A stretch of DNA of 64,000 nucleotides, taken from the NCBI RefSeq assembly GCF_042138895.1, contig NZ_JBHIKW010000005.1, forward strand, positions 186,001 to 250,000. Reading direction: 5' to 3'. Numbering within the stretch: the stretch's first letter is position 1; each line of letters begins with the position of its first letter. Shown one piece after another: positions 15,812-24,206 of the stretch. Under the pieces are notes generated by a model that was not told the DNA's origin, searched no databases, and was given only the letters and a program-made list of their open reading frames with translations. A program made the translations under genes and the position numbers. This DNA is from Cedecea selenatireducens (GTDB lineage: Bacteria; Pseudomonadota; Gammaproteobacteria; Enterobacterales; Enterobacteriaceae).

Positions 15812-17476
15812 ATGTTAAACCGTATCAAAATCGTTACAAGCTTACTGGTCGTCCTGGGGCTGTTTGGCATTTTGCAGATAGCTTCCGGCGGATTGTTCTT
15901 TAACGCGCTGAAGCAGGACAAAGAAAATTTCACCGTTTTACAAACTATTCGTCAGCAGCAGTCAACGCTAAACGGCAGCTGGGTTGCGCTGCTGCAGACC
16001 CGTAATACCCTGAATCGCGCGGGCATCCGCTATATGATGGATGCCAATAAAATTGGCAGCGGTTCGACCGTTGAAGAGCTGATGGCGATTGCCAGCACCT
16101 CGCTGAAACAGGCCGAGGTCGAGTGGGCGGCTTATGAAGCCCTGCCGCGTGACCCGCGCCAGAGCGATGCCGCCGCGCAGGAAATTAAGCGCAACTACGA
16201 CATCTATCACGGCGCGCTGGCGGAGCTGATTCAGCTGCTTGGCGCGGGCAAAATTAATGAATTCTTCGATCAGCCGACTCAGGGGTATCAGGACGGTTTT
16301 GAGAAGCAATACGTTAACTACCTGCAGCAAAACGACCATCTGTATCAGGAAGCCGTAGACAGCAGCAACAGCTCTTACAGCATGGCTATCTGGATCCTGA
16401 TTGGCGTGCTGATTGTCGTCCTGGTGGTGATTCTTGTGGTCTGGCAAGGGATCCGCACGACGCTTATTTCTCCGCTTAACCGCCTGATTGAAAGCATCCG
16501 CCATATTGCTGGCGGTGACCTGGTGCGCAAAATCGACGTTGAAGGCACCAACGAGATGGGGCAGTTGGCTGAGAATCTGCGCCATATGCAAAACGAGCTG
16601 GTTATCACCGTGGGCGAAGTGCGTAACGGCGCGAACGCGATTTATAGCGGCGCCAGCGAGATTTCTATCGGTAACAACGATCTCTCTTCTCGTACCGAGC
16701 AGCAGGCAGCTTCGCTTGAGGAAACTGCCGCGAGCATGGAACAGCTGACCGCCACGGTTAAGCAGAATGCTGAAAACGCTCGTCAGGCCAGCCAACTGGC
16801 GCTGAGCGCCTCTGAAACCGCCCAGCGTGGCGGAAAAGTCGTGGATAACGTGGTGCATACCATGAGCGAAATTGCCGGCAGCTCGCAGAAAATTGCCGAC
16901 ATTATTAGCGTGATTGACGGTATCGCCTTCCAGACCAATATTCTGGCGCTGAACGCCGCCGTTGAAGCCGCTCGTGCGGGTGAGCAGGGGCGTGGTTTTG
17001 CGGTTGTAGCCGGTGAGGTTCGCAACCTGGCGCAGCGCAGCGCCCAGGCCGCAAAAGAGATTAAAACCCTGATTGAAGACTCGGTCAGCAAAGTGGATAC
17101 CGGCTCGACGCTGGTTGAAAGTGCCGGGGAAACAATGGGTGAGATCGTCAATGCGGTAACCCGCGTGACCGATATTATGGGGGAAATCGCTTCCGCGTCC
17201 GACGAGCAAAGCCGTGGTATCGATCAGGTTGGCTTAGCCGTTGCAGAAATGGATCGCGTGACTCAGCAAAACGCCGCGTTGGTGGAGGAGTCCGCAGCCG
17301 CAGCCGCAGCGCTGGAAGAGCAGGCCAGTCGCCTCACTCAATCCGTGTCCGTGTTCCGTATCGCTCAGGAGCGCCAGGCAAAAGCACAGTCCGCTGCGCC
17401 TAAGTCCGTCGCGACAACGCCTGCCCCGCGCAAAGCCGTTGCCGCCGCGTCTGACGATAACTGGGAAACCTTCTGA
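15812..17476 (+). CDS. tsr: Methyl-accepting chemotaxis protein, serine receptor
   Basis: Tsr is the inner-membrane chemoreceptor for serine that controls CheA. In 554 residues it has a membrane segment at about 10-30 and a periplasmic four-helix domain. The serine-binding residues of E. coli Tsr are at the same numbers (R64, N68, R69, R73, F152, T156). A second membrane segment at about 192-215 is followed by a HAMP domain and the conserved signalling hairpin tip IAFQTNILALNAAVEAARAG. The protein ends NWETF, the pentapeptide that docks CheR and CheB. A sigma-28 promoter precedes it, tying it to the flagellar regulon, which fimZ represses in Salmonella. Confidence 0.95.
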   Translation: MLNRIKIVTSLLVVLGLFGILQIASGGLFFNALKQDKENFTVLQTIRQQQSTLNGSWVALLQTRNTLNRAGIRYMMDANKIGSGSTVEELMAIASTSLKQAEVEWAAYEALPRDPRQSDAAAQEIKRNYDIYHGALAELIQLLGAGKINEFFDQPTQGYQDGFEKQYVNYLQQNDHLYQEAVDSSNSSYSMAIWILIGVLIVVLVVILVVWQGIRTTLISPLNRLIESIRHIAGGDLVRKIDVEGTNEMGQLAENLRHMQNELVITVGEVRNGANAIYSGASEISIGNNDLSSRTEQQAASLEETAASMEQLTATVKQNAENARQASQLALSASETAQRGGKVVDNVVHTMSEIAGSSQKIADIISVIDGIAFQTNILALNAAVEAARAGEQGRGFAVVAGEVRNLAQRSAQAAKEIKTLIEDSVSKVDTGSTLVESAGETMGEIVNAVTRVTDIMGEIASASDEQSRGIDQVGLAVAEMDRVTQQNAALVEESAAAAAALEEQASRLTQSVSVFRIAQERQAKAQSAAPKSVATTPAPRKAVAAASDDNWETF

Positions 17477-17497
17477 TTTAATGACGTTAAGTAAACT

Positions 17498-17524
17498 ACG
17501 GCGGCCTGTGCTGCCGTGGTTATT
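17498..17524 (+). terminator. Probable terminator after tsr
   Basis: An 8-pair stem ACGGCGGC / GCTGCCGT (one G-T pair) with loop CTGT is followed by GGTTATTT. It overlaps the end of the convergent gene. Confidence 0.55.
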
Positions 17525-18104
17525 TATAAGCAAACTCGTAGTTCACAATGTAAGAGCCCAGTTTGTTCACCCTCGCCGTGACCCACACGGCATCCATGCC
17601 TTGTCTTCGTTCCACAAGTAATGCTGCTTTGCTGGTGCACAGTTCTTTCCATCTGTCCGTATGGGGATCTTTAATCCACAGTCCAGCCTCGCAGTGGCCG
17701 CTTTTGCCTCTGGCCGGGCCTGGAAACTCGACGTCATATTCGGAAAGGTAGCCGATGGTTTTGTCGGGGAAGAGATAAACATAAACATCCGCGCTGTTTA
17801 ATACCAGGACGGTGAATACCGTAGAGTAGCCGAAAAACTTTTCACCTAAATATTTGAGCTTTTTTGTTGCGGGCAGGTGGCGCAGGGAGCCAAGCGTCAA
17901 TATCAGGCCTATAGAGAACCCAAAGCCAAGGTAAATTCGGAGCTCAGGAAAGTCTTTTACCAAAACGGTGTAGTGCGAGATAGACATGGCCCAGAGCATG
18001 TACCACATTATTGCGGCAAAAAAAGACATGAAGACGGCTGTCACCATGAATTGTTTAGAAAAAATATAGCTAAGCAGCTTATTTATTTTGCTTTTGACGT
18101 CCAT
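17520..18104 (-). CDS. Unrecognised membrane protein, three predicted helices
   Basis: I do not recognise this 194-residue protein. It has three hydrophobic segments at about residues 18-42, 55-75 and 92-112. A hydrophilic C-terminal domain of about 80 residues follows, with two cysteines (GHCEAG and ELCTSK) and a WKELCTS patch. Charge placement (KSKINKLL before helix 1, RHLPATKKLKY before helix 3) suggests the N-terminus is cytoplasmic and the C-terminal domain periplasmic, where the cysteines could pair; this is inference. The start at 18104 has only a weak ribosome binding site. It stands between tsr and ubiK, in DNA more A+T-rich than either neighbour, so it may be a recent arrival. Confidence 0.65.
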   Translation of the reverse strand: MDVKSKINKLLSYIFSKQFMVTAVFMSFFAAIMWYMLWAMSISHYTVLVKDFPELRIYLGFGFSIGLILTLGSLRHLPATKKLKYLGEKFFGYSTVFTVLVLNSADVYVYLFPDKTIGYLSEYDVEFPGPARGKSGHCEAGLWIKDPHTDRWKELCTSKAALLVERRQGMDAVWVTARVNKLGSYIVNYEFAYK

Positions 18105-18187
18105 GTTCAGCGAGAACCCAATTTGTTGAGTTTAATGAGACGTTATTATTATCGGCCGTTTTGGTAGGTATTTGAATAGGCGATGTA

Positions 18188-18210
18188 CCCCTCGCCAGGC
18201 AGGCGAGGGG
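18188..18210 (-). terminator. Hairpin after ubiK
   Basis: A perfect 9-base stem, CCCCTCGCC / GGCGAGGGG with loop AGGCA, begins 9 bases past the ubiK stop. There is no clear T-run, so termination is likely but not certain. Confidence 0.5.
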
Positions 18211-18218
18211 CCGGGGTA

Positions 18219-18479
18219 TTACTCTGCGTCTTTCGGGGCTTCGCGGTTTTCCAGCTCGGTCAGGCGTTGCTCCAGCAGAGCCAGCTTCTCGCGGGTGCGC
18301 AGCAGTACCTGAGTCTGGACGTCAAACTCTTCGCGGCTCACCAGGTCGAGGCGGGTTAGCTGAGACTGCAGCACCTGGCGTACTTTCTTCTCCACATCAT
18401 CCCCGAACTCACGAATCCCTTTCGGCATTGACTCATGGACCTGACGGGCGATTTGTTCAATTTTTTTCGGGTCAATCAT
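18219..18479 (-). CDS. ubiK: Ubiquinone biosynthesis accessory factor
   Basis: UbiK (formerly YqiC) is a small coiled-coil protein that helps the aerobic ubiquinone biosynthesis complex, interacting with UbiJ. From the ATG at 18479 the product is 86 residues, starting MIDPKKIEQIARQVHESMPK exactly as in the family, with a C-terminal coiled coil (about 45-80, LVSREEFDVQTQVLLRTREK). The E. coli protein is 96 residues; here the tail after ENRE is shorter. The frame runs open to 18755, but that part crosses the ribB leader. It is divergent from ribB, as in E. coli. Confidence 0.9.
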   Translation of the reverse strand: MIDPKKIEQIARQVHESMPKGIREFGDDVEKKVRQVLQSQLTRLDLVSREEFDVQTQVLLRTREKLALLEQRLTELENREAPKDAE

Positions 18480-18601
18480 AGCGGCTTCCATTATCTGGCG
18501 GGTGATTGGGCTAATTGTAATGCCTGATTGCCAGGGGATAAACTGGAAATGTTGCCTGCGTAATCGTTGCCCACAAAAATGATTAGCGCTATAGTGAACC
18601 T

Positions 18602-18750
18602 GCTTATTCTCAGGGCGGGGCGAAACTCCCCACCGGCGGTAAATCAGCTTACGCTGAAAGCCCGCGAGCGCTTCAGGCTTGGCCTGAAGGTCAGCAGATC
18701 CGGTGTAATTCCGGGGCCGACGGTTAAAGTCCGGATGGGAGAGAGTAACG
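18602..18750 (+). promoter_or_regulatory. FMN riboswitch (RFN element) of ribB
   Basis: The ribB leader carries the conserved RFN blocks in order: CTCAGGGCGGGGCGAAA, CCCCACCGGCGGTAAAT, AAGCCCGCGAGC, GTCAGCAGATCCGGTGTAA, TTCCGGGGCCGACGGTTAAA and GTCCGGATGGGAGAGAGTAA. FMN binding lowers ribB expression. A weak stem CAGGC-CTCG-GCCTG followed by a T-run near 18780-18787 could be the downstream expression platform. Confidence 0.96.
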
Positions 18751-18756
18751 ATCACG

Positions 18757-18787
18757 TCAGGCCTCGGCCTGCCCGCGTTATTTTTTT
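18757..18787 (+). terminator. Possible riboswitch-controlled terminator in the ribB leader
   Basis: CAGGC-CTCG-GCCTG, then CCCGCG, ends in TTATTTTTTT between the aptamer and ribB. The stem is short and the T-run is offset, so control may also act on translation or through Rho. Confidence 0.45.
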
Positions 18788-18843
18788 AGCTCCTAAGACT
18801 GCCCTGATTCTGGTAACCATAATTTTAATGAGGTTTTTTTACC

Positions 18844-19497
18844 ATGAATCAGACGCTACTTTCTGCATTTGGCACCCCGACTGAGCGCGTTGAGCGTGCT
18901 CTTGATGCGCTTCGCGAAGGCCGTGGCGCCATGGTTCTCGACGACGAAAATCGTGAGAATGAAGGCGATATGATCTTCCCGGCTGAAACCATGACCGTTG
19001 AGCAAATGGCGCTGACCATTCGCCACGGCAGCGGTATTGTCTGCCTGTGCCTGACCGACGAACGCCGTAAACAGCTCGATCTGCCAATGATGGTCGAAAA
19101 CAACACCAGCGCTTTTGGCACAGGCTTTACCGTGACCATTGAAGCCGCTCACGGTGTCACGACCGGCGTTTCTGCTGCTGACCGCCTGACCACCGTACGC
19201 GCGGCGATTGCCGACGGCGCGAAACCGAGCGATCTGCATCGCCCTGGTCACGTATTCCCGCTGCGCGCGCAGCCGGGCGGCGTGTTAACCCGCGGCGGCC
19301 ACACCGAAGCGACTATCGACCTGGTTTCTCTGGCCGGTTTCAAACCTGCTGGCGTCCTGTGTGAGCTGACCAACGACGACGGCACCATGGCGCGTGCGCC
19401 GGAGTGCATGGAGTTCGCCCGCAAACACAATATGGCCGTTGTGACCATTGAAGATCTGGTGGAATACCGCCAGGCGCAAGCGCGCAAAGCCAGCTAA
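18844..19497 (+). CDS. ribB: 3,4-dihydroxy-2-butanone 4-phosphate synthase
   Basis: RibB converts ribulose 5-phosphate to dihydroxybutanone phosphate plus formate, the four-carbon precursor of riboflavin. The 217-residue protein has the E. coli length. It shows the acidic active-site loop DDENRENEGDMIFPAE, the HGSGIVC motif, and the substrate-binding RPGHVFPLRAQPGGVLTRGG and GHTEAT segments. It is a stand-alone enzyme without a fused RibA domain. Its expression is governed by the FMN riboswitch upstream. In E. coli zupT lies between ribB and ygiD; here only 177 bases separate them. Confidence 0.96.
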   Translation: MNQTLLSAFGTPTERVERALDALREGRGAMVLDDENRENEGDMIFPAETMTVEQMALTIRHGSGIVCLCLTDERRKQLDLPMMVENNTSAFGTGFTVTIEAAHGVTTGVSAADRLTTVRAAIADGAKPSDLHRPGHVFPLRAQPGGVLTRGGHTEATIDLVSLAGFKPAGVLCELTNDDGTMARAPECMEFARKHNMAVVTIEDLVEYRQAQARKAS

Positions 19498-19502
19498 AAA
19501 AT

Positions 19503-19535
19503 AAAGCCCGGTCAGCGCGATCGGGCTTTACTTCT
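19503..19535 (+). terminator. Terminator after ribB
   Basis: AAAGCCCG and CGGGCTTT form the stem around an 11-base loop, five bases after the ribB stop. The T-run is short (TTTACTTCT). Confidence 0.7.
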
Positions 19536-19674
19536 CACCTCCGCCTCACCGTTTTCCGCTCGTTCAGACCTGTTCAAAATTTCTGATGATCATCATCATG
19601 CTTATCTGAGTTCTTCCCCCAAAAATTGGGCGTAATCTGTGTGCATTAAAGCTTAGCCATTTAAGGACACCCTC

Positions 19675-20463
19675 ATGACAACCCAACGTATGCCCGCGCT
19701 GTTCCTTGGTCACGGTAGCCCGATGAACGTGCTGGAAGATAACCGCTATACCCGCGCCTGGGCGCAGCTTGGTGAAACGCTGCCGCGGCCAAAAGCGATT
19801 GTGGTGGTGTCGGCCCACTGGTTCACCCGGGGGACGGGCGTGACGGCGATGGAAGCTCCGAAAACGATTCACGACTTTGGCGGTTTTCCGCAGGCGCTGT
19901 ATGACACGCATTACCCGGCCCCCGGCTCGCCTGAACTGGCGCAGCAGCTGGTCGAGTTACTAGCTCCGGTTCCGGTCGCGCTGGATAAAGAAGCCTGGGG
20001 CTTTGACCACGGTTCGTGGGGCGTGCTTATTAAAATGTACCCGAATGCGGATATCCCGATGGTGCAGTTGAGCATCGACAGCACCAAGCCTGCAGCCTGG
20101 CATCTGGAGATGGGCCGCAAACTGGCCACGCTGCGGGACCAGGGCATTATGCTGGTGGCGAGCGGTAACGTTGTGCACAACCTGCGCACAGCGCGCTGGC
20201 ACGGTGAAAATACGCCATACCCGTGGGCCGAGTCGTTTAACGATTACGTGAAAACGAACCTGACATGGCAGGGGCCTGCCGGGCAGCATCCGCTGGTGAA
20301 CTATCTCGACCACGAAGGTGGCTCACTGTCGAACCCGACGGCGGATCACTTCCTGCCGCTGCTTTATATTTTAGGCGCGTGGGACGGTAAAGAGCCGGTG
20401 ACGATTCCGGTAGACGGAATAGAGATGGGATCGCTGAGCATGCTGTCGGTTGTTATTGGATAA
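19675..20463 (+). CDS. ygiD: 4,5-DOPA-extradiol-type dioxygenase
   Basis: YgiD belongs to the LigB-type extradiol dioxygenases; the E. coli protein opens the ring of L-DOPA in vitro, but its natural substrate is unclear. The 262-residue protein shows the metal-site motifs LFLGHGSPMN, VVSAHWF, DHGSWGVL and ASGNVVHNL typical of the family (E. coli 271 residues by the older start). AAGGA precedes the ATG at 19675. A TGATGATCATCA palindrome lies in the leader at 19584-19595. It converges on ygiC with a shared terminator. Confidence 0.9.
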   Translation: MTTQRMPALFLGHGSPMNVLEDNRYTRAWAQLGETLPRPKAIVVVSAHWFTRGTGVTAMEAPKTIHDFGGFPQALYDTHYPAPGSPELAQQLVELLAPVPVALDKEAWGFDHGSWGVLIKMYPNADIPMVQLSIDSTKPAAWHLEMGRKLATLRDQGIMLVASGNVVHNLRTARWHGENTPYPWAESFNDYVKTNLTWQGPAGQHPLVNYLDHEGGSLSNPTADHFLPLLYILGAWDGKEPVTIPVDGIEMGSLSMLSVVIG

Positions 20464-20466
20464 ACG

Positions 20467-20492
20467 AAAAAGCGCCCAATGGGCGCTTTTTT
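20467..20492. terminator. Bidirectional terminator between ygiD and ygiC
   Basis: AAAAAGCGCCC-AAT-GGGCGCTTTTTT forms a strong stem with A- and T-runs on its two sides. Confidence 0.9.
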
Positions 20493-20498
20493 ACTGCT

Positions 20499-21659
20499 TT
20501 ACTCAACAAAAATATGCGGGTAGAAGCGTGAAAGATCCTGTGTGATAAGCTCGCGATCTTCGCGAATGCCGATCCCGGCTGGCCGATCGTTGATGAGCCA
20601 GCTGCCAATCAGCGTATAGCTGTCGCCGAATTTAGGCAGTTGATAGAACTGCTGAACTATCATGCCTTCTTCGCCGTACGGCCCGTCAACGCGCGCGATC
20701 TCCTGACCATTTTCGATGATCTTCACGTTGGCACCTTCGCGGGAGAAGATGGGCTTCACGACGTATTTTTCCATCGGCGGGAAGGTATCTTCGGCGAAGT
20801 AAGCCGGCAGCAGGTTAGGGTGATCCGGGAACATTTCCCACAGCATCGGCAGCAGGGCCTTGTTGGAGATAATGCTTTTCCACGCTGGCTCCAGCCAGCG
20901 TACGCCCGCATCTTCCAGCTTGGTGGAGAACATCTCGCGCAGCATGTGCTCCCATGGGTAGAGCTTGAACAGGTTGCTGATAACCTGATCCTGCAGATCG
21001 GTAAACTGCCCTTTCTCTCCAAGACCAATTTCCTCAATAAAGAGGAATTCGCTGGCGACGTCTGATTCAGTGGCGCAGTCCTGCAGATATTGCACCGTCC
21101 CGCGATCTTCTACCGTGTCCTGGCAGCAGGCGAAATGCAGCAGGTTAAAGCCGTGCTGCTGTTTTAGCTCTGCGAAGCGTTCAATCAGTTTTTCCTGCAG
21201 GCTGTTGAACTGGTCTGCGCCTTCGGGCAGGTTGCCCGCCGCGACCTGATCTTCAAGCCAAATCCACTGGAAGAACGCCGCTTCGTACAGTGACGTTGGC
21301 GTATCGGCGTTGTTTTCAAGCAGCTTGGGTTCACCCACGCCGTCCCACGCCAGGTCCAGGCGTGAATAAAGGGACGGCTGCTGGCTGCGCCATGACTGAC
21401 GCACGAACTCCCAGGTGTGTTTCGGAATGCGGAAGCGGGCCATCAGCTCGTCGCTGGCAACCACCTTTTCCACGACCTGAAGGCACATCTGATGCAGCTC
21501 GGCGGTAACGTCTTCCAGGCGTTCAACCTGCGCCAGCGTCAGCTTGTAATAGGCATCTTCACACCAGTACGGCTCGCCGTACATGGTGTGGAAGTTAAAG
21601 CCGTATTCCGTGGCCTTTTCGCGCCAGTCAGGGCGCTCGACAATAGAAACTCTTTCCAT
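20499..21659 (-). CDS. ygiC: Glutathionylspermidine synthase-like ATP-grasp protein
   Basis: YgiC resembles the synthetase half of glutathionylspermidine synthetase (ATP-grasp fold), but E. coli YgiC has not been shown to make that product. The 386-residue protein begins MERVSIVERPDWREKATEYG and holds the family motifs LLENNADTPTSLYEAA, KYVVKPIFSREGANVKI and GSYLING-like GSWLINDRPAGIGIRED. It lacks an amidase domain, as usual for this group. It follows ygiB with only six bases between them, so they are co-transcribed, probably with tolC; the set tolC-ygiABC is a MarA/SoxS/Rob target in E. coli. Confidence 0.9.
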   Translation of the reverse strand: MERVSIVERPDWREKATEYGFNFHTMYGEPYWCEDAYYKLTLAQVERLEDVTAELHQMCLQVVEKVVASDELMARFRIPKHTWEFVRQSWRSQQPSLYSRLDLAWDGVGEPKLLENNADTPTSLYEAAFFQWIWLEDQVAAGNLPEGADQFNSLQEKLIERFAELKQQHGFNLLHFACCQDTVEDRGTVQYLQDCATESDVASEFLFIEEIGLGEKGQFTDLQDQVISNLFKLYPWEHMLREMFSTKLEDAGVRWLEPAWKSIISNKALLPMLWEMFPDHPNLLPAYFAEDTFPPMEKYVVKPIFSREGANVKIIENGQEIARVDGPYGEEGMIVQQFYQLPKFGDSYTLIGSWLINDRPAGIGIREDRELITQDLSRFYPHIFVE

Positions 21660-21665
21660 GATTTA

Positions 21666-22340
21666 TCAGCCGCCCATCGAACGGCTGGTGCCGGAGGCGC
21701 TGCTGCGCTGCATGGTGGACTGTTTGGCTACTGATTCGCCAAAGCCGCCGCGAGTGACCGTAGAGGTTGTGGCTGGTTTTGGTGCCATAGCGGTTTTTGG
21801 TACGGTGGTGGTGCGGCCTGGCGTGGCTGCGCCGTAGCTCTTGCCGCTGGCATCGGCGTATTTACCGTAAGCCGGGCTGGCCGGATTTTTCGAGCTGAAC
21901 AGCGGCTGTTGAGCAAAGCCCGCGCCGCCGCCCATCAGGCGACCCATCATGTAGCCCGCCATCAGCGGCATCCAGAAGCTGCCGCTTTGCTGCGGTTGAG
22001 CCTGAGCCTGGCTTTCGCCGGCAAGGCTTGCCTGAGCTGGCGCCTGCTGGCACTGACCTTCGCCAAACTCGGCGACACAGGCTTCACGTGAGGCGTACTT
22101 CGGCGCGGTGCGCTCGGCTTCTTTCAGCGCATTGTTATAGGCGGTGGTACATTCCGCGCTTTTGCTCGGGTTTGCCTGCGAGCAGTCATCCGCGTTTTGA
22201 TACATGGAGACGGTTTCGTCGCTTTGTTCACAGCCAGCCAGCATAAAGACGGCGGTGACGGCCAACGCCACCGGCGTTAAATGGCGAGCGTTCCAGCTTT
22301 TGCGGAACGATGAATGATTTATATTTTTTGTCCGTTTCAT
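21666..22340 (-). CDS. ygiB: DUF1190 lipoprotein-like protein
   Basis: YgiB is a conserved protein of unknown role found next to tolC and ygiC. In 224 residues it has a basic N-terminus, a hydrophobic segment near 25-37 and a lipobox LAGC at about 33-36, suggesting an attached lipid. A cysteine-containing region (DDCSQANP, AECTTAY, EACVAEFGEGQCQ) follows. The second half is low-complexity, rich in Gly, Ser, Gln and Ala, with GYMMGRLMGGGAGF and a serine/threonine-rich tail ending SRSMGG. The E. coli relative has the same layout. Its function is not known; the context suggests envelope maintenance. Confidence 0.88.
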   Translation of the reverse strand: MKRTKNINHSSFRKSWNARHLTPVALAVTAVFMLAGCEQSDETVSMYQNADDCSQANPSKSAECTTAYNNALKEAERTAPKYASREACVAEFGEGQCQQAPAQASLAGESQAQAQPQQSGSFWMPLMAGYMMGRLMGGGAGFAQQPLFSSKNPASPAYGKYADASGKSYGAATPGRTTTVPKTAMAPKPATTSTVTRGGFGESVAKQSTMQRSSASGTSRSMGG

Positions 22341-22461
22341 TTAATCAGTCCTGAGCCCAGTAGGTTTGGTGCTAAGGATAGGGGATGAGCGGTTGAAATT
22401 GAAGCGATGTCGGCCTGTTGGCAGGGGATCTTTACGTTGCCTTACGTTTAAACGTGAGGCG

Positions 22462-22490
22462 AAAAAAAAGGGGCGTGTTTTCACGCCCCT
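22462..22490 (-). terminator. Terminator or attenuator between tolC and ygiB
   Basis: Read on the minus strand, AGGGGCGTG-AAAA-CACGCCCC is followed by eight T's. It lies just after the tolC stop, so tolC is largely terminated and ygiBC receive reduced read-through or use their own promoter. Confidence 0.9.
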
Positions 22491-22509
22491 GATAATGATG
22501 TTTTCGCGA

Positions 22510-23994
22510 TTAATTGCCGAATGGGTTGGCTTTTTTACCGCTGGTGGCCGCTGCCGGAGTGGCATGAGCCGGTTTAGTCGATGCGGAGGCGGCGGTTGTG
22601 TTGTAGCCGTCGGCCCGGGCATCCTGATCTGGCGTTTCTGGCGCCACGCTGTCAGCCGCCGTAGAAACCGGCTTGCCGAGGGCGCTGTTCAGAACCTGCA
22701 GATCCTGCTCGTTCAACGTACCCAGCGCTGACTTTATATTCAGCTGGTTAATCAGATAGTTATAACGTGCGCTGGAAAGCTGTTGCTTCGCGTTGTACAG
22801 CGTGGTGGTAGCATCCAGGACGTCAACGATGGTACGAGTCCCGACGGAGTAACCGGCTTCCATGGCATCCAATGAGCTTTGCGCAGACACAACGGCCTGT
22901 TTGTAGGCGTTGATGGTGCTGATGGAGGCATTCACGTTGTTAAAGGAAGAACGTACGGTCTGGACTACGCTGCGGTGCGCGCTTTCCAACTGCTCGCTGG
23001 CACCCACGAAGTTGTACTGAGCCTGTTTAACCTGAGAGTTAACCTGGCCACCCTGATAAAGCGGCAGGGAGAAGCTCAGGCCCACTTTGTTTTGGCCATC
23101 GTAGCTATTGCCGTAACGAGTTTGATCGCTGGTTTTAGAGCCGTTATAGCTGGTGTTAGATACACCGGTGGAGGCAGTCAGGCTCAGCGTTGGCAGGTGG
23201 CCATCTTCTGCCAGACGAATCTGCTCGCGAGCCAGGTCCTGGCTCAGGCGAGCCTGCAGCAGGCTGAGGTTGCGCTTTTCGGCTTCTTTCAGCAGGCTGT
23301 TTACCGCATCTGGCTTGGTGGTTTTGAAACCATCAACGTTCAGAGACGCGAGGTTCAGATAGTCGTTACCGGTGACCTGACGCAGAGACTCCACCGCATT
23401 ATCCAGGTTATTACGGGCGGTGACTTCATTCGCCAGCACGGTGTCGTACTGCGCACGGGCGTTCTGCACGTCGGTAATAGCAACCAGGCCTACGTTAAAG
23501 CGCTGAGTGGTTTGATCCAACTGGCGATAAATAGCCTGTTTCTGCGCTTCGGTGTAGGAGAGTGCATCAATCGCGCTCAGCACGTTAAAATAGGCCGTCG
23601 CGGTATTCAGGATCAGCGCCTGCTGGTCTGTCTGGAAGCTGACGTCCTGAATGCCTGCGGTTTTTTCCTGCAGGCTCAGTGCACGCCATTTTGACATATC
23701 AAAAATGGTTTGCGTCAGCTGTAACGTTGCGCTGGTCGCGTTGGAGTTAACGCCGTTAGAGTCGCGGTAGCCGCTGCCGTAGCCATAATCTGCACCCAGA
23801 CCCAGCTGTGGCAGTAATGGGCTGCGTGTTTCATTAATTTTTTCGAATGCGGCGTCACGGTCAGCAGCGGATTTACGCAGATCCGGGTTGCTGGTGCGGG
23901 CCTGTTGGTAAACCTGCAGCAGATTCTCTGCCTGGCTCATAGCGCTGAAACCTGCCAGGCTCAGACCGATAAGAATGGGGAGCAATTTCTTCAT
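22510..23994 (-). CDS. tolC: Outer-membrane efflux and secretion channel
   Basis: TolC is the trimeric outer-membrane channel-tunnel used by AcrAB-type pumps and type I secretion. From the ATG at 23994 the protein is 494 residues, with a signal peptide ending SQA and the mature start ENLLQVYQQARTSNPDLRKS. The two structural repeats are visible (FNVGLVAITDVQNARAQYDT and YSVGTRTIVDVLDATTTLYN). The second half of the C-terminal tail is low-complexity and ends NPFGN. The ATG at 23994 is six bases from AAGGA; an ATG at 24000 abuts it. A MarA/SoxS/Rob box lies upstream. Confidence 0.97.
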   Translation of the reverse strand: MKKLLPILIGLSLAGFSAMSQAENLLQVYQQARTSNPDLRKSAADRDAAFEKINETRSPLLPQLGLGADYGYGSGYRDSNGVNSNATSATLQLTQTIFDMSKWRALSLQEKTAGIQDVSFQTDQQALILNTATAYFNVLSAIDALSYTEAQKQAIYRQLDQTTQRFNVGLVAITDVQNARAQYDTVLANEVTARNNLDNAVESLRQVTGNDYLNLASLNVDGFKTTKPDAVNSLLKEAEKRNLSLLQARLSQDLAREQIRLAEDGHLPTLSLTASTGVSNTSYNGSKTSDQTRYGNSYDGQNKVGLSFSLPLYQGGQVNSQVKQAQYNFVGASEQLESAHRSVVQTVRSSFNNVNASISTINAYKQAVVSAQSSLDAMEAGYSVGTRTIVDVLDATTTLYNAKQQLSSARYNYLINQLNIKSALGTLNEQDLQVLNSALGKPVSTAADSVAPETPDQDARADGYNTTAASASTKPAHATPAAATSGKKANPFGN

Positions 23995-24086
23995 TTGCAT
24001 TCCTTGTTGTGAAGCAGAATTATTTTGTTTAACGCCGACAGGAGTCAAATATGATCGCCAATTCTACAGATTCCGTCAGCCGGGCA

Positions 24087-24105
24087 GGTTGGCGTAAAGT
24101 GCCAT
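24087..24105 (-). promoter_or_regulatory. Candidate MarA/SoxS/Rob box upstream of tolC
   Basis: GGTTGGCGTAAAGTGCCAT fits the marbox consensus, read as RTTTRRYnnWnnGTGCnRT, at all but one defined position. It lies about 93 bases before the tolC start, in the tolC-nudF divergent gap. Confidence 0.75.
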
Positions 24106-24206
24106 CTACCTTAATTTTCACCAATCTACCACATCAAAATTGAAAGGGCAGTTGTGCGGGGTTGAAATCGCCCGGCCAGCGCCCATTTGCCATCAGGACA
24201 TCATCT

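Noticed and set aside
15968..17209. Long minus-strand open frame opposite tsr (413 codons)
   Set aside because: Antisense shadow of a well supported chemoreceptor; no recognisable domain.
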